A stretch of DNA of 64,000 nt. It comes from an uncultured Desulfobacterales bacterium (GTDB lineage Bacteria; Desulfobacterota; Desulfobacteria; Desulfobacterales; UBA11574). The stretch is taken from NCBI GenBank assembly GCA_937998305.1, contig CALLDL010000120.1:1-64000 (forward strand). The letters run 5' to 3'. Below are positions 29,835-39,580 of this stretch, piece after piece. Below the pieces are notes generated by a model. It was not told the DNA's origin. It saw only the letters and a program-made list of their open reading frames with translations, and did no database searches. The stretch's first letter is position 1. Each line of letters starts with the position of its first letter. The position numbers were made by a program, and so were the translations under genes.

Positions 29835-30643
29835 AACTGGGCTACATCGACTATCTCAACTGCTATCCGTTTTATTTTCGCATGTTCGAAAAACAAGCCG
29901 TCAATGGGATCAGCATCTATCCGGGATATCCATGTATGCTCAACAAAATGATGGCGGACCGACAACTCGACATGAGCCCCATTTCCTCTGCAACCTGCGC
30001 AGAAATTGCTGATAATGTAGTTGTGCTGCCGCAATTTTGTTTAAGCTCGGTTGGATATGTCGGTTCGGTGATTCTGGTGAGCAAAATACCCATTGAGGAT
30101 CTGAATCAAAAAAGAGTGGGAATTACCAGTGCTTCACATACTTCTGAAGTACTTTTAAAAGTTCTTCTCAAGCATTTTTACAATTTAGAACCGGTGTATA
30201 TACCGACCCAACCCAGACCCGTTCTCAAAGATATGGATGCGGCTCTGGTCATCGGGAACGATGCCATGGCCATATCTTCCGAACCGATTCCCTATATTTA
30301 TGATCTCGGAGATTTATGGCTGAGAAAAACCGGTTTTCCGGTGGTATTTGCCGTTTTTGCCGTAAGAGAAAGCGTGGTTGAAAAATATTCGTCCCGGATA
30401 AAATCTGTTATTTCTTCTTATCACCGTTCACTTGGCTGCCTTGAAGAAGAAAAAGAACATGTCGTTTCAAAAGCAAGAGCAAAATATCCGGATATTATTT
30501 ACGATATCAATAGTTATTTTGATCTGTTAGAGTTTAAATTAGATGATGAATTAAAAAAAGCCCTGATGTTTTACTATACCGTAGCAGGAGAAATGGGCCT
30601 GCTCAAAAAGGTGACAAAGCTGAACTATTTGGATAAATATTAA
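29831..30643 (+). CDS. mqnA: Chorismate dehydratase
   Basis: MKLGYIDYLNCYPFYF, LDMSPISSATCAEIADN, LVIGNDAMA. Confidence 0.88.
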   Translation: MKLGYIDYLNCYPFYFRMFEKQAVNGISIYPGYPCMLNKMMADRQLDMSPISSATCAEIADNVVVLPQFCLSSVGYVGSVILVSKIPIEDLNQKRVGITSASHTSEVLLKVLLKHFYNLEPVYIPTQPRPVLKDMDAALVIGNDAMAISSEPIPYIYDLGDLWLRKTGFPVVFAVFAVRESVVEKYSSRIKSVISSYHRSLGCLEEEKEHVVSKARAKYPDIIYDINSYFDLLEFKLDDELKKALMFYYTVAGEMGLLKKVTKLNYLDKY

Positions 30644-31728
30644 TGCCTGAATCTTGCCTGAAAATTGATGAGAACCTTTATCATAAGATCTACGAGGGTG
30701 GACGGATCACTCCTGAAGAAGCGCTTGAACTCTTCTCCTGGGACATCATCGAGCTGGGAAATGCCGGGGATATGCGCAGAAAATTAGCATTTCCCGAAGA
30801 AACGGTGGGATTCATTATCGACCGGATTATCAATTTTACCAATATTTGTGAGGCGGCATGTGCGTTTTGCGCATTTCATGCCCGGGCAAATCTTATTGAG
30901 CCTTATGAAGTGACCATGGACGATATTTATCTAAAGATCGAAGAACTTATAACTGCCGGGGGCACTCAGGTCATGCTTCAGGGCGGACTTCATCCCGACT
31001 ATACATTGAACACGTATATCGACATAGTAACATCGGTAAAAAAACGGTTCCCGGACATCTATCTTCACTCTTTTTCTCCTTCAGAGATCGTTCATATTTC
31101 ACGGAAAAGTTCGGCGCCCATCAATGATGTGGTGAAAGCACTTAAATCAGCCGGTCTCGATTCCACGCCCGGTGCGTCCGATCTGCTGGTGGACAGGATC
31201 CGAAACAAAGTCAGCCCGAAAAAAACCACGGTGGATGAATGGCAAGAGGTCATGCGTGCGCTTTATCGGAATGACATGATGTCGTCGGCAACCATGACGT
31301 ATGGAATGGGAGAGACCGATGAAGAAAAGATCGCCCATTTAAAGGTCATCCGGGATATCCAGGATGAAACCGGAATTTTGCAGGCCTTTATTCCCTGGTC
31401 TTTTTCACCGGCAAAGACGCGTATGGAAGATACGCTTCCGGCGACGGGAATCGATTATCTTAAAATACTGGCCATTGCACGGATTTTTCTCGACAATATC
31501 ATCTATATTCAAGCAGGATGGCTAACCGAGGGTCTGAAACTTGCTCAGGTTGCCTTGACCATGGGGGCAAACGATATGGGCGGGGTGCTCATGGAAGAGG
31601 TCGTGGTAAAGGCAACAGGGATAACAACCAGGACCAACGACAAGGAGCTTATCCATATCATTCAAAATGCCGGAAAAATCCCTGTTCAAAGGGATTCCCG
31701 CTATCAGGCGATAAAGGAGTATGTATGA
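30643..31728 (+). CDS. mqnC: Cyclic dehypoxanthinyl futalosine synthase
   Basis: CEAACAFCAFHAR, MLQGGLHPDYTLNTYIDIV, FIPWSFSPAKT. Confidence 0.9.
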   Translation: MPESCLKIDENLYHKIYEGGRITPEEALELFSWDIIELGNAGDMRRKLAFPEETVGFIIDRIINFTNICEAACAFCAFHARANLIEPYEVTMDDIYLKIEELITAGGTQVMLQGGLHPDYTLNTYIDIVTSVKKRFPDIYLHSFSPSEIVHISRKSSAPINDVVKALKSAGLDSTPGASDLLVDRIRNKVSPKKTTVDEWQEVMRALYRNDMMSSATMTYGMGETDEEKIAHLKVIRDIQDETGILQAFIPWSFSPAKTRMEDTLPATGIDYLKILAIARIFLDNIIYIQAGWLTEGLKLAQVALTMGANDMGGVLMEEVVVKATGITTRTNDKELIHIIQNAGKIPVQRDSRYQAIKEYV

Positions 31729-32525
31729 CACGTCTCGATATCGCTTTTTCAACATGCCCAAACGACACGTTTATTTTTCACGCAATGCTTCATGATTGTA
31801 TCGATACAAGAGATTTTCGTTTCATTCCCCATATGCACGATGTGGAAGAATTAAATAAAAAGGCTTTTTCCAAAACATTCCATGTCTCCAAGCTCTCTTT
31901 TTATGCCTATCTTAAACTCAGACAATCCTATGAAATCCTTGATGCAGGATCCGCCTTAGGGTTTGGATGCGGGCCGCTGCTTGTGGGAAGATCAGCGGAT
32001 ATTTCATTTTCAAAAGCAAAAATTGCCGTGCCCGGAGAATACACCACCGCAAATCTTCTCATGAGGTTGTGGAATCCTTCAATACACAATGTCGAAGTCA
32101 CCCGGTTTGACAATATTCTCGAAGGCGTCCAAATCGGAAAATACGATGCCGGACTCATCATTCACGAAGGCCGATTCATCTATCCGGAGTATGACTGTGT
32201 CGAAATCATCGATCTTGGCAAATGGTGGGAGGACGAAACATCGCTTCCCATCCCATTGGGATGTATTGCCGTCAGAAAAGATCCCCCTTTTATCGATTAT
32301 AAACAGGATATGGAATCTGTTCTACGCAATTCGGTGGCGTACGCTTTCAATAACAGGGATGCATCCAGGGAATTTGTGAAATTTCATGCCCAGGAAATGG
32401 ACGATCAGGTGATTGACGGGCACATTGACCTTTATGTCAATAATTTTACCCTATCGTTAGGGGATACAGGAAAAGAAGCCGTTCAGGCCCTTGAGGAGAT
32501 GGCACGTTGGAAACAGATATTGTAA
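31725..32525 (+). CDS. mqnD: 1,4-dihydroxy-6-naphthoate synthase
   Basis: MTRLDIAFSTCPNDTFIFHAMLH; ATGA overlap with the mqnC stop; track ORF from 31518 is over-extended. Confidence 0.9.
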   Translation: MTRLDIAFSTCPNDTFIFHAMLHDCIDTRDFRFIPHMHDVEELNKKAFSKTFHVSKLSFYAYLKLRQSYEILDAGSALGFGCGPLLVGRSADISFSKAKIAVPGEYTTANLLMRLWNPSIHNVEVTRFDNILEGVQIGKYDAGLIIHEGRFIYPEYDCVEIIDLGKWWEDETSLPIPLGCIAVRKDPPFIDYKQDMESVLRNSVAYAFNNRDASREFVKFHAQEMDDQVIDGHIDLYVNNFTLSLGDTGKEAVQALEEMARWKQIL

Positions 32526-33196
32526 CGGCCATTGTCATGGCCACCATGCTTGAGGCAAAGCCATTTGTCCTGGGGATGTCCTTACGGCAGACCCGGAAAA
32601 TTCCTTTCCGATTGTTCCAAAATGACGGAATTTTATTAATTATTTCGGGCATCGGCAAAGCCAATGCCGCCATGGCGACGGCGTATAGCTGTCTGAAATT
32701 CAAGCCGGCCTGCATCTGTAATTTGGGCGCAGCTGGCGCCACACATTCCGGATATGATCTTGGAGAGATATGTCATATTCAGAAAATTGTCGAACCTGAC
32801 CGGCCCGATCTCAAAACCGGGAAACCATGTGTTCACAAACCGGATTTACTGGCAGGATTCAATACCACGATACTGGCCACCAGGGATCGGGCGGTTCTCG
32901 ATCCTAAAGAAAGAAAAGCGATTTCCATAAATGCCGATCTTGTAGACATGGAAGGCGCCTCGGTGGTTCAGGCCTGCAGAACGTTTAAGAAAAATTGTTA
33001 TCTATTCAAATTCGTCAGCGACACACCGGATCATACGCGCGATCAGGATATTGTGAATCATATTCGGCTTTACCGCAAAAAATTTTATGATTTTTTTACG
33101 GATTCCGTAAGGCCGGTGTTGCCTGTCCCTTCCGCGTTCTCCCGCGAAAAGCATGCGGGAGTCGAGGTCTCCCCCACTTCTAAGTCATTGAAATGA
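32507..33196 (+). CDS. mqnB: Futalosine hydrolase, with repeat-derived C-terminal tail
   Basis: IISGIGKANAAMATAYSCLKFKP, VDMEGASVVQACRTF, LFKFVSDTPD; last ~22 codons overlap a repeat also found at ~47030-47110. Confidence 0.82.
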   Translation: METDIVTAIVMATMLEAKPFVLGMSLRQTRKIPFRLFQNDGILLIISGIGKANAAMATAYSCLKFKPACICNLGAAGATHSGYDLGEICHIQKIVEPDRPDLKTGKPCVHKPDLLAGFNTTILATRDRAVLDPKERKAISINADLVDMEGASVVQACRTFKKNCYLFKFVSDTPDHTRDQDIVNHIRLYRKKFYDFFTDSVRPVLPVPSAFSREKHAGVEVSPTSKSLK

Positions 33197-33282
33197 CGAA
33201 GCCACTTCGCCAACTCGCCTGCCATGCAAGGCACGAGCGGGCAGGTATCGTTTCACGAGGAAGCACACCCGGTGAACACATA
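33111..33282. repeat. Half-copy of the nested inverted-repeat element seen at 46955-47170
   Basis: Shared CGTTCTCCCGCGAAAAGCATGCGGGAG...CTAAGTCATTGAAAT..GAAGCCACT.CGCCAA...TATCGTT.CACG.GGAAGC.CAC. Confidence 0.85.
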
Positions 33283-33399
33283 TAAAAAAATGTCGAGTAG
33301 GATTTGTACTCTTTAGTAAGTGTTTATTTTCAGAACTCCAGTGAAAGTCCGTGTTTGAAAACCGATATGATAATAAATTGCCGAGTCGTCAAACACAGT

Positions 33400-34869
33400 T
33401 CAAGTGGCAGATCCTCCGGCAGAACTTGTCGGTGATGACCCTTCCGGCAGCATTGCCGAGTCCACAACAAAAATACCGTCATCTTTTAAGCCGGCCAGTT
33501 CGTTTAATGCCTCCCGGATTTCTGTTGCCCCTCTGTCTCTTACAAGTTTCACAGAACCGAACTCCTTCTTGGTCTGGGCGAGAGAAAATCGTCCGGCTGT
33601 CTTTTCGAGATAGGCATACACGAAGCCTTTCACAGCTTGCCAACTGTCGCGACGCGTCTGATTTTCAAGGGGGGTAAGTTTGTCCAGATCTCTAAGAACA
33701 CGAGAATAAAAACGGGCTGCCCGACGCTTCATGAGCAGGGTGGACCACAGGAAAAATACTATCAAAGCAGCGACACCTCCGACACCTATAAGCATACGCT
33801 GGTCCATGCCCCCTAACATACCGGAGATCATAAGACCGAAAGTTGCGCTTGCGCCGAGAAGAAGACTCACCAAAAAGCCGATAAAGGTGTGTTTCCAGCG
33901 AAATTTGCGCAATCTTCGACGGTAGTTCATCAGGGCTTCAAGGAAATGGCCCAGGCGTTCGCCATGGGTTTCGACAAAGGTGGCCAGGTGATCGAGACGA
34001 TGTCTCGGGGCTTTAAGGATGGCCTTTTTCAATTCCTCGCGCTGATTTTCCAGATGACCTAAAAAACTCATATCCCCTCCGGACCGTTTCCCTGCACGCA
34101 ACATGGCCCGCGGAGAGTAGGTGAGGCAGATGGGGGGGATGTCCTTCCGACCGGTGATCTGAGATAGATTCCAACACAGCGTTCCATAGACCTGCAAAAG
34201 ATCGACAAAGGAGACACATTCATCAATTCGGTTCAAAACAAAGAGCAGACGGTCTTCATAGGTACGGGTCGGCAGGGTTTCTCGAATGCTGATATATGAT
34301 TCACGTACCGTTCCTGCCTTATGGGGATCGAAGACCACCAAAACCAGGTCGGCTATCTGTGCCAATTCACCTATGACTTCTTGATAGTCATACCCGCGAT
34401 CCCGTTCGGTGATACTGTCAAGCATTCCAGGGGTATCAATGATGGCAAGGGTTTCTAAAAAAGGCGCATTCACTTTTTTCAGGCGAAAGTGAGAGGCAAA
34501 TCGTTGTCCGTGTTTTCTCAGTGTTTCAAAGGGATATTCCGGATCATTGAGCAAAAACTTGCCATCTCGTTCTTCAACAACGCGAACGTTTTCCGCGGTA
34601 GTCGCAGAATCGTCATAGGTGATGACGGTAAAGGAATCGTCGGTGGGCGCCTGACCGGTTGCTTGAATATCCGCTCCAAGAAATTCATTGATAAGGGTTG
34701 ATTTGCCGGAAGAATAGTTCCCTAAAACAAGGACAAGTGGCCGCCATTTAATGTTTGTTTCCAAGGGAACATCACTATAACCGTAATGGAGCGCTGCAGG
34801 GGAGAGGTAGTCTGATACCATTTTCACCAGCTCGGTTCGAAGCGAATTAATGTAATTCTGACGATACAT
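33400..34869 (-). CDS. Dynamin-like/Era-like GTPase with C-terminal TM pair
   Basis: GNYSSGKSTLINEFLGADIQATGQAPTDDSFTVI, IIDTPGML; two TM segments. Confidence 0.8.
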   Translation of the reverse strand: MYRQNYINSLRTELVKMVSDYLSPAALHYGYSDVPLETNIKWRPLVLVLGNYSSGKSTLINEFLGADIQATGQAPTDDSFTVITYDDSATTAENVRVVEERDGKFLLNDPEYPFETLRKHGQRFASHFRLKKVNAPFLETLAIIDTPGMLDSITERDRGYDYQEVIGELAQIADLVLVVFDPHKAGTVRESYISIRETLPTRTYEDRLLFVLNRIDECVSFVDLLQVYGTLCWNLSQITGRKDIPPICLTYSPRAMLRAGKRSGGDMSFLGHLENQREELKKAILKAPRHRLDHLATFVETHGERLGHFLEALMNYRRRLRKFRWKHTFIGFLVSLLLGASATFGLMISGMLGGMDQRMLIGVGGVAALIVFFLWSTLLMKRRAARFYSRVLRDLDKLTPLENQTRRDSWQAVKGFVYAYLEKTAGRFSLAQTKKEFGSVKLVRDRGATEIREALNELAGLKDDGIFVVDSAMLPEGSSPTSSAGGSAT

Positions 34870-34908
34870 CGCTATCTCCCATTTATCCGTCTATATCTCA
34901 CTTCTACC

Positions 34909-34945
34909 TAAATTGAGCGTTTGAGACGCTCAGTTTAGGTTCTAT
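34909..34945. terminator. Hairpin CCTAAATTGAGCGTTTGAGACGCTCAGTTTAGG
   Basis: Near-perfect 15-bp stem between convergent/tandem ORFs. Confidence 0.55.
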
Positions 34946-35487
34946 TATTGGGTGTCCTTCACGCTTTTTCGCTTCATCCACCATCGAAGACCTAACAGTG
35001 AAAGCGCCCATCCTAAAAAAATGCTGTCGTCTATTTTTCCCATAATGAAATCCGGCATGAAAAAATAAACAGTAGCCCCAAAAAGAAAGCTGATGAACAA
35101 GGCGGTAGTATAACGCATCCAAGTGAAGATTCTAAAGAAAACCATAAACAGTAATGTCCAGAAAAGATAGAATACCGTGGTGGCTGTGACTCGGTACTTC
35201 ACGGGGATACTTTCTGATACTTTTGATAAGAAAAGGTGAAACCTTTTACTTGGCTTGTGGAGCCGGTAATGGAGGATCTCTTTCACCGTTATTGTTTCAT
35301 CGATGTAACGTCCTGCCGGTATAAGAAAATCGAGAGTTAACGGGAACCCTTGCTCATGGAGACGGTCGTTGGTCTGGCGAAAAGGAAGAGATAGGATCTT
35401 TCGAAATCCTGTGTAAAAGACGCTGATGATCGCTATCAAAGACACCAAAGAAAGCACTGTCCAGAGAATTTTAGCCCGTATAACCAT
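34945..35487 (-). CDS. Hypothetical membrane protein
   Basis: 180-aa ORF with several TM segments. Confidence 0.6.
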   Translation of the reverse strand: MVIRAKILWTVLSLVSLIAIISVFYTGFRKILSLPFRQTNDRLHEQGFPLTLDFLIPAGRYIDETITVKEILHYRLHKPSKRFHLFLSKVSESIPVKYRVTATTVFYLFWTLLFMVFFRIFTWMRYTTALFISFLFGATVYFFMPDFIMGKIDDSIFLGWALSLLGLRWWMKRKSVKDTQ

Positions 35488-35958
35488 CTATGTGCCCTGA
35501 CCTCCAGAGATAAAAATATAAGAACCTGCAGGGGCTTTGATTTTATATCTGAATCTTGCATATGAAAGCCTCCAACTCGTGCAAAATTCAGGTTATAGAA
35601 TCCGTTGGTTGAAAATAGTGAACAAATACTTGTCGTATACAAAATTCCAGTTAACCGTAATATCTAAAACCATTTATTTTAATGCTGACTTGTCTCAAAG
35701 CTACCAGAGGCGATCCAAGGTGTCAACTGACACTTTTGGGTCCGGCTGAAAAACTATGGCCATGCAGATATTGATTTTGCCAATCATAATCCGCCCAACT
35801 ATTTGCATTATCAATTTTACTTATCGTTTATCATTATATTATAGATTCATCACCTTAAATGAATTTTATTCGAAAAGATAAAAAAATAAGAATGGTTGAT
35901 TTTAAGAAAAAAATCGACGGTGTTTTTATAAAAGGTCCAACGTATCGTCGTCACTTTA

Positions 35959-36510
35959 TTGATGGGAAGACAGCGTTCAATGAACGGTCAAGAAGCGGAA
36001 ACAATTAACGGCCGGAAAGAGGAAGGAATATTTGTCCTGATAAATTCTTTTCCGTCTCCCTTAATCTACCATTTGATTCGTATTTTGCTGAGTGTAATTT
36101 TTTTGTGGTCCGGCATTTCAAAGCTGATGGATCCTGCAGAATTTGCCGTAATTATAAATGGATATGGTTTAATGCCCGACGCTTGGATTCTGCCTCTGGC
36201 CATTGCCTTACTTTTGCTGGAAATGGTCTTCGGCTTGGGTCTATTATTGGATATCCGGGGATCTCTGGTCGTCATCACGGGTCTTTTAATGTTGTTTATT
36301 GCTATCCTTAGCTACGGCATCTGGTTGGGGCTCGATATCGACTGCGGCTGTTTCGGTCCTGAAGATCCGGAGGCCAAAGCCTTTCACGGACTTTGGTCGG
36401 CCCTTGTTCGGGATATCATAATGATGCTGGGAATTTTTTATCTTTATTACCATCGGTTTAACCAGATTGTTACTCCTAAACGGTTAAGAAATCTGTTTAA
36501 AATTAATTAA
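35959..36510 (+). CDS. MauE/DoxX-family membrane protein
   Basis: IRILLSVIFLWSGISKLMDPAEFAVIINGYGLMP ... DIDCGCFGPEDPEA. Confidence 0.8.
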   Translation: MMGRQRSMNGQEAETINGRKEEGIFVLINSFPSPLIYHLIRILLSVIFLWSGISKLMDPAEFAVIINGYGLMPDAWILPLAIALLLLEMVFGLGLLLDIRGSLVVITGLLMLFIAILSYGIWLGLDIDCGCFGPEDPEAKAFHGLWSALVRDIIMMLGIFYLYYHRFNQIVTPKRLRNLFKIN

Positions 36511-36524
36511 AAGCAGGAGGATTA

Positions 36525-37058
36525 ATGATGCGAATCGGGAAAACTGTCTTTAGCCTTGTTGTTCTGGGATTGTTTGTGATAGGTCTGACAAGTCCGTCTT
36601 TGGCCAAAAACAAATTCGAAAAAGAAGTGGAGAAAGAACAGGACGCTGTAAAACTGGTCCGGGAAGTTCAGCGAGGAGGTTATGGCGTAATTACCACTAA
36701 AGAACTCAAGGATATGATCGATTCCGGCAAGGATGTTCTCATTGTTGATACCATGCCTTATGAGGCCAGCTATAAAAAAACACACATTCCCGGTGCCGAG
36801 CAGTTTTTATTTCCCATTCCTGAAATGAAAGAATGGAATACTAAGGAGACAGGCGGAAAGACCGTGGATGATTTCAAAGTGCTGCTGGGTCCGGACAAAA
36901 ACATAACTATTGTTGCCTATTGCGGGTTTGTCAAATGTACTCGGAGCCACAACGGGGCCATGTGGGCCGTAAAATTAGGCTACAAGAACGTGTTGCGTTT
37001 TCCGGGCGGCATTTTTGCCTGGAAAGGGGCCAGGTACCCGACAGAAAAAGCCAAATAA
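36525..37058 (+). CDS. Exported rhodanese-like domain protein
   Basis: LIVDTMPYEASYKKTHIPGAEQFLFP, IVAYCGFVKCTRSHNGAMWAVKLGYKNVLRFPGG. Confidence 0.85.
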   Translation: MMRIGKTVFSLVVLGLFVIGLTSPSLAKNKFEKEVEKEQDAVKLVREVQRGGYGVITTKELKDMIDSGKDVLIVDTMPYEASYKKTHIPGAEQFLFPIPEMKEWNTKETGGKTVDDFKVLLGPDKNITIVAYCGFVKCTRSHNGAMWAVKLGYKNVLRFPGGIFAWKGARYPTEKAK

Positions 37059-37167
37059 GGATTCATCTTCGAATGGAGCAACACCGCTCAATTTGAAGAT
37101 ATCCGTTTGTTGTTGTTTTGATACGAATTCTGAGCCGATCAGGGTTCAAGTGACATTATTTCTCATG

Positions 37168-37746
37168 ATACGATTAAATAAAGAAACTAAGTTGTTGGGT
37201 TATAATGGCGAAACGCTGATTAACAAAATCCGGCAGCGTACCGAGAACCTGTTCATGACTGGCCAACTGATGTGTTCCGAAGCAGTATTGACGGTATTGA
37301 ATCAAGGTCTCAAGGGGGGATTATCGCCGGAGATCGCCGTTCGTATTACTTCCGGCCTCCCTGAAGGATTTGGAAAAAGCGGCTGCACTTGCGGCGCATT
37401 AAGTGCCGGTGTTATTGCCCTTGGGTTGTTTCTGGGTCGCAACGGTCCCGGTATCCTGAACAACAGAACGGTTTACACCGCTTCCCGAGAACTCCACGAG
37501 CGGTTCAAAACAAAATTCGGCGCCACCTGCTGCCGGGTGCTGACAAAAAATATCGAAGTCGGTACGAAGAGCCATTTTAGATTTTGTGCTCGGTATGCCG
37601 GAGAAATTTCTGATCAGACCGCACGTATTGTCCTTGACCATGAGCCGGAGCGACTTGAACTGGCGGATTGGACGTATTTGAATCAAACAGATTCCAAAAT
37701 GAGCGCAAGGATCAAACAACTCACCAACATATTTCGATCAAAATAA
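37168..37746 (+). CDS. C_GCAxxG_C_C family (putative redox-active) protein
   Basis: MCSEAVLTVLNQGL, GCTCGALSAGVIALGL, TCCRVL; start MIRLNKET preferred over 37015. Confidence 0.8.
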   Translation: MRLNKETKLLGYNGETLINKIRQRTENLFMTGQLMCSEAVLTVLNQGLKGGLSPEIAVRITSGLPEGFGKSGCTCGALSAGVIALGLFLGRNGPGILNNRTVYTASRELHERFKTKFGATCCRVLTKNIEVGTKSHFRFCARYAGEISDQTARIVLDHEPERLELADWTYLNQTDSKMSARIKQLTNIFRSK

Positions 37747-37883
37747 AACGCGTTTTTCCGGATCAGTCCATTTACTCCATCAAAACCGACAACGTGTTTT
37801 TTTAGCGAAAAAACCTTGACCGGCATTTAAAAGGGAAAGAATAATAAGGATAATCCAAATAAAAATTTAGGAGCATATAGACA

Positions 37884-38942
37884 GTGAAACTGAACTTTTT
37901 TAAAAAACCGACACTGCTGAGCCTTTCAAAAACCTGTGGTTGAGCCGCTAAAATCAACCCGGTCGGGCTTGGCAATTTGTTGGAGAATCTCCCGAAGAAT
38001 AAAGATCCGAACTTGCTGGTGGGCTATGAAACCAGTGATGATGCCGGCGTTTATCGATTGACTGATGATCTGGCCATAATAATGACGGCCGACTACATAA
38101 CACCGCCGGTGAACGACCCGTATATATACGGTCAAATAGCGGCAGCCAACGCCATCAGTGATGTCTACGCCATGGGCGGAAAACCCATCGCATGTCTCAA
38201 CCTGGTCAGTTTTCCCTCTAAAAAGCTGCCTCCGGAAGTCCTTCACCAAATCGTGGCCGGAGCTCTGAGTAAGATTACCGAAGCCGATGCTGTATTGGCG
38301 GGAGGGCATTCCGTGGAAGACGATGAACCCAAATTCGGTCTGGCGGTAACCGGGATCGTGCATCCTGACAAACTTTGGACCAACCAGGGTGCTCAACCCG
38401 GGGATGTGCTGATTCTGACCAAACCCGTCGGGAGCGGTGTTTTGTTTAACGCCAATTTAAAAAAATGGGTTTCCAAAGAGGCCATGGAGACCTGTTTGTC
38501 AATTCTCATAACGCTCAATCGAACCGCTGCTGAGGTTATGTCCGGTTTTGATATCCACGCCGCAACGGATGTCACTGGATTCGGATTGGCCGGGCACGGC
38601 TTTGAAATGGCCAAAGCATCCAGAGTGTGTTTGGAAATCAGTATCAAAGATCTGCCGATCATGGACGAGGCCCTGATGGTGTATAAAAAAGGAATGACCA
38701 CCGGCGTAAATGCTTACAATCGGCAAATGGTAGAACAACATTTGTGGCTTGAGACCGATTTATCCCCCTGGCACGAAGAAATCGTATTTGACCCACAAAC
38801 CAACGGTGGTTTGCTTGTGGCGGTAGCGGAGAACCAGGGAGAAAATCTCGTCAATGCCTTGCATGCCAAAGGAGTGACGGCTGCCAAAATCATCGGTGGT
38901 GTTCATGAACTTAAAGCGGGGATTCATTTGAAATTCAAGTAA
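37884..38942 (+). CDS. selD: Selenide, water dikinase, selenocysteine-containing (TGA at 37941-37943)
   Basis: GTG start; reads VKLNFFKKPTLLSLSKTCG-U-AAKINPVGLGNLLENLPK... in frame with track ORF 37977..38942. Confidence 0.92.
37944..37973 (+). promoter_or_regulatory. Candidate bacterial SECIS hairpin of selD
   Basis: CAACCC-GGUC-GGGCUUG stem-loop starting about 12 nt after the TGA. Confidence 0.6.
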
Positions 38943-39095
38943 ATTAGATGCTGCTGTACCATTTTTACGATCTCGGTTGGCAATAATTATATACCCAAAA
39001 GTATCTTTCCATGTTTAATGAAAGAGGTCGATATCAGGATATGGATACTTTCCGTAAACTCAGATAGAAAAGAAATTTTTATACACCTATTAGAA

Positions 39096-39506
39096 CTACA
39101 GTCGTTCTATTTTTTCAGCGACGATTTTTGGCAAAGGGATTGCCTTCCAGGTGTGATCGATGGCAACGAAGGTAACGTTTCCCTCTGCCATCAACCGGGT
39201 TTCCGGCGGGCGGTAAAAGTGAAACTGAAAGACGATGGCCTTTTCTTTGATTTCTTTTATTGAAGTATGCATTTCAAGTAAATCGCCATAGTAGGCCGGG
39301 GCTATAAAACTGCAGTTGGCAGCCACTTTGGGCATGCCGTATTTTTCTTTTTTATTACGAAAGAAGGTTTCCGGAGGTATGTCGATATACCGGAGAAATT
39401 CTTCAATCCCCTGATGGAAATAGCGAAAATAGGCGACAAAATAAACAACACCATACGGATCAGTATCACCGAAGCGAACCTGTACTTTGGTTTTATGAAT
39501 GAGCAT
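39096..39506 (-). CDS. Acyl-CoA thioesterase (4-hydroxybenzoyl-CoA thioesterase/YbgC-like hotdog)
   Basis: VRFGDTDPYGVVYFVAYFRYFHQGIEEFLR. Confidence 0.82.
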   Translation of the reverse strand: MLIHKTKVQVRFGDTDPYGVVYFVAYFRYFHQGIEEFLRYIDIPPETFFRNKKEKYGMPKVAANCSFIAPAYYGDLLEMHTSIKEIKEKAIVFQFHFYRPPETRLMAEGNVTFVAIDHTWKAIPLPKIVAEKIERL

Positions 39507-39580
39507 GTCATACCTCCTGTGGGTGATGAAATAACTATTTCCTTGATAAAATTATTGGGTGTCCATAAATTAAAGGGGTC

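Noticed and set aside
31518-31724. N-terminal extension of the mqnD track ORF
   Set aside because: Overlaps mqnC in another frame; the ATGA overlap start at 31725 gives the canonical MqnD N-terminus.
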